Shown here: positions 5,408-6,195 of the stretch, one piece after another
How the letters are laid out: each line of letters begins with the position of its first letter
Numbering within the stretch: the stretch's first letter is position 1
Source of the DNA: Actinomycetota bacterium
GTDB taxonomy: Bacteria > Actinomycetota > Humimicrobiia > Humimicrobiales > Humimicrobiaceae
Direction: 5' to 3'
DNA length: 6,195 nucleotides
NCBI GenBank assembly: GCA_028718045.1
Contig: JAQUMQ010000091.1
Coordinates: 1 to 6,195, forward strand
Notes under the pieces: model-generated
What the model was told of the DNA's origin: nothing
Seen by the model: the letters and a program-made list of their open reading frames with translations, nothing else
The model's database searches: none
Position numbers and translations under genes: made by a program

Positions 5408-6195
5408 ATGGCTAGCTCGAGCATAGATAATAAAAGGGTTATAGGGCTTGTTTCAGGAAACAATACAGGCAAAACAACACTTGCCGAATGTTTTTTATAT
5501 GATTCTGGAACAATAGACAGATTAGGTAAAATCGAAACAAAGAACACGGTTTCGGATTTCAGTCCACTTGAGACAAAAAGAGGATTTTCCATAAGTTCAA
5601 GCATATTAAATTATCAATGGAAAAACCATAATATAAATTTAATAGATTGCCCCGGCTATCTGGATTTTATTGGGCAAACTCTGGAAGCAATACAGGTCAT
5701 AGACGGCGCTTTATTGTTATTTGATCCCAAAGCAAGCATCCAAGCCGTAACGGAAAAAATAATCGAAGAACTCGATAAAAAAGCAACTCCGGTTTTTTGT
5801 ATAATGAACAAGATGGATCAGGAGAATGTCGATTATTTAAAAGCAATAGAAAATATAAAGAAAAATTTCTCGGTTCCTCTCGTCCCCTTTACTTTGCCTG
5901 TCGGCGAAGGTGAAAAATTTCATGGAGTCGTAGATATATTGCAAAAAACTGCATATACATATGAAAGTGATTCTAAAACAGGCACAAAAACCGATATGGA
6001 TGCAAAAATAAAAGAACTTGCCGACTCAAGATATAACTCCCTCATCGAAGATATTGTTGAAAATGACGAAACATTGCTTGAAAAATATTTAAACGGTGAA
6101 GAAATTGACATTAAAAGCATTAATGAAATATTAAAGAAATCAATCTTAAACCGTTTGATAATCCCGGTTTTTGCAATAAGCGCAGGAAAAAATAT
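5408..6195 (+). CDS. fusA2: Elongation factor G-like translational GTPase (FusA2-type), 3' truncated by window end
   Basis: The first 262 codons of an EF-G paralogue are present and open to the edge; full-length relatives have roughly 650-700 residues. The visible part is the GTPase domain with its G' insert. G1 is SGNNTGKTT (16-24), switch I is ETKRGFSIS (55-63), G3 is DCPGYLDF (80-87), G4 is NKMD (134-137) and G5 is SAGKN (258-262). The blocks FHGVVDIL (171-178) and LLEKYLNGEE (223-232) also match the EF-G pattern. Differences from canonical EF-G are Ser61 at the switch I Thr, and Tyr84 in place of the catalytic His of DxPGH. These point to the FusA2-like subgroup rather than the housekeeping fusA, which normally sits with rpsL and rpsG. 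The role of such paralogues is poorly defined; one mycobacterial member reportedly binds nucleotide without ribosome-dependent GTPase activity. A ribosomal protection protein is less likely because those keep the His. Its own promoter and SD face away from lemA. The subgroup call and symbol are less sure than the EF-G family call. Confidence 0.88.
   Translation, partial: MASSSIDNKRVIGLVSGNNTGKTTLAECFLYDSGTIDRLGKIETKNTVSDFSPLETKRGFSISSSILNYQWKNHNINLIDCPGYLDFIGQTLEAIQVIDGALLLFDPKASIQAVTEKIIEELDKKATPVFCIMNKMDQENVDYLKAIENIKKNFSVPLVPFTLPVGEGEKFHGVVDILQKTAYTYESDSKTGTKTDMDAKIKELADSRYNSLIEDIVENDETLLEKYLNGEEIDIKSINEILKKSILNRLIIPVFAISAGKN

Noticed and set aside
5408..5420. GCTAGC and CTCGAG restriction-like sites right after the ATG, suggestive of a cloning vector.
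   Set aside because: The surrounding sequence is continuous native AT-rich coding DNA with a natural promoter and SD. Two overlapping hexamers encoding Ala-Ser-Ser-Ser can arise by chance, and no vector backbone or tag is present.
5395..5604. Minus-strand open frame of 69 codons overlapping the EF-G-like start.
   Set aside because: It lies antisense to the G1 and switch I coding region of a clear GTPase and has no supporting signals.

Overview
This window looks like chromosomal DNA from a low-GC member of the Bacillota, most likely a Clostridia-type bacterium. The whole stretch is AT-rich, with A- and T-ending codons, purine-rich Shine-Dalgarno (SD) sites and AT-only spacers. The gene content fits: ribose-5-phosphate-dependent vitamin B6 synthesis (PdxS/PdxT), a neighbouring LemA/HtpX pair, and yebC-ruvC-ruvA in the usual order. 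No genus is claimed.

Minus-strand block (positions 5048 down to 25). Seven complete genes run head to tail: lemA, htpX, pdxS, pdxT, yebC, ruvC, ruvA. The gaps are about 38, 14, 6, 1, 15 and 84 nt. No hairpin-plus-T-run terminator is visible between them, so they probably form one transcription unit that continues past the left edge, where ruvB would be expected but cannot be seen. LemA and HtpX are membrane proteins, and HtpX is a zinc protease of membrane quality control. PdxS and PdxT together are pyridoxal 5'-phosphate synthase. YebC is a translation or regulatory factor. RuvC and RuvA process Holliday junctions.

Divergent spacer (5049-5407). This is the only long non-coding stretch. It is extremely AT-rich and holds several candidate minus-strand promoters for the lemA block. 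It also holds one well-formed plus-strand promoter (TTTACA, 17-nt spacer, extended TATATT -10) for the right-hand gene. A pair of 8-bp inverted repeats sits symmetrically around that promoter, and a short tandem repeat lies among the lemA-side promoters.

Plus-strand gene (5408 to the right edge). A strong SD and ATG open the first 262 codons of an elongation factor G paralogue of the FusA2-like kind. The right edge cuts it off just after the G5 motif. Its GTPase motifs differ from canonical EF-G, including Tyr where the catalytic His of DxPGH normally stands.

No mobile element, CRISPR array, tRNA, rRNA or recognisable riboswitch was found. I see no clearly new system. The points most worth a second look are the mixed operon, the altered GTPase motifs and the regulatory symmetry of the divergent spacer.
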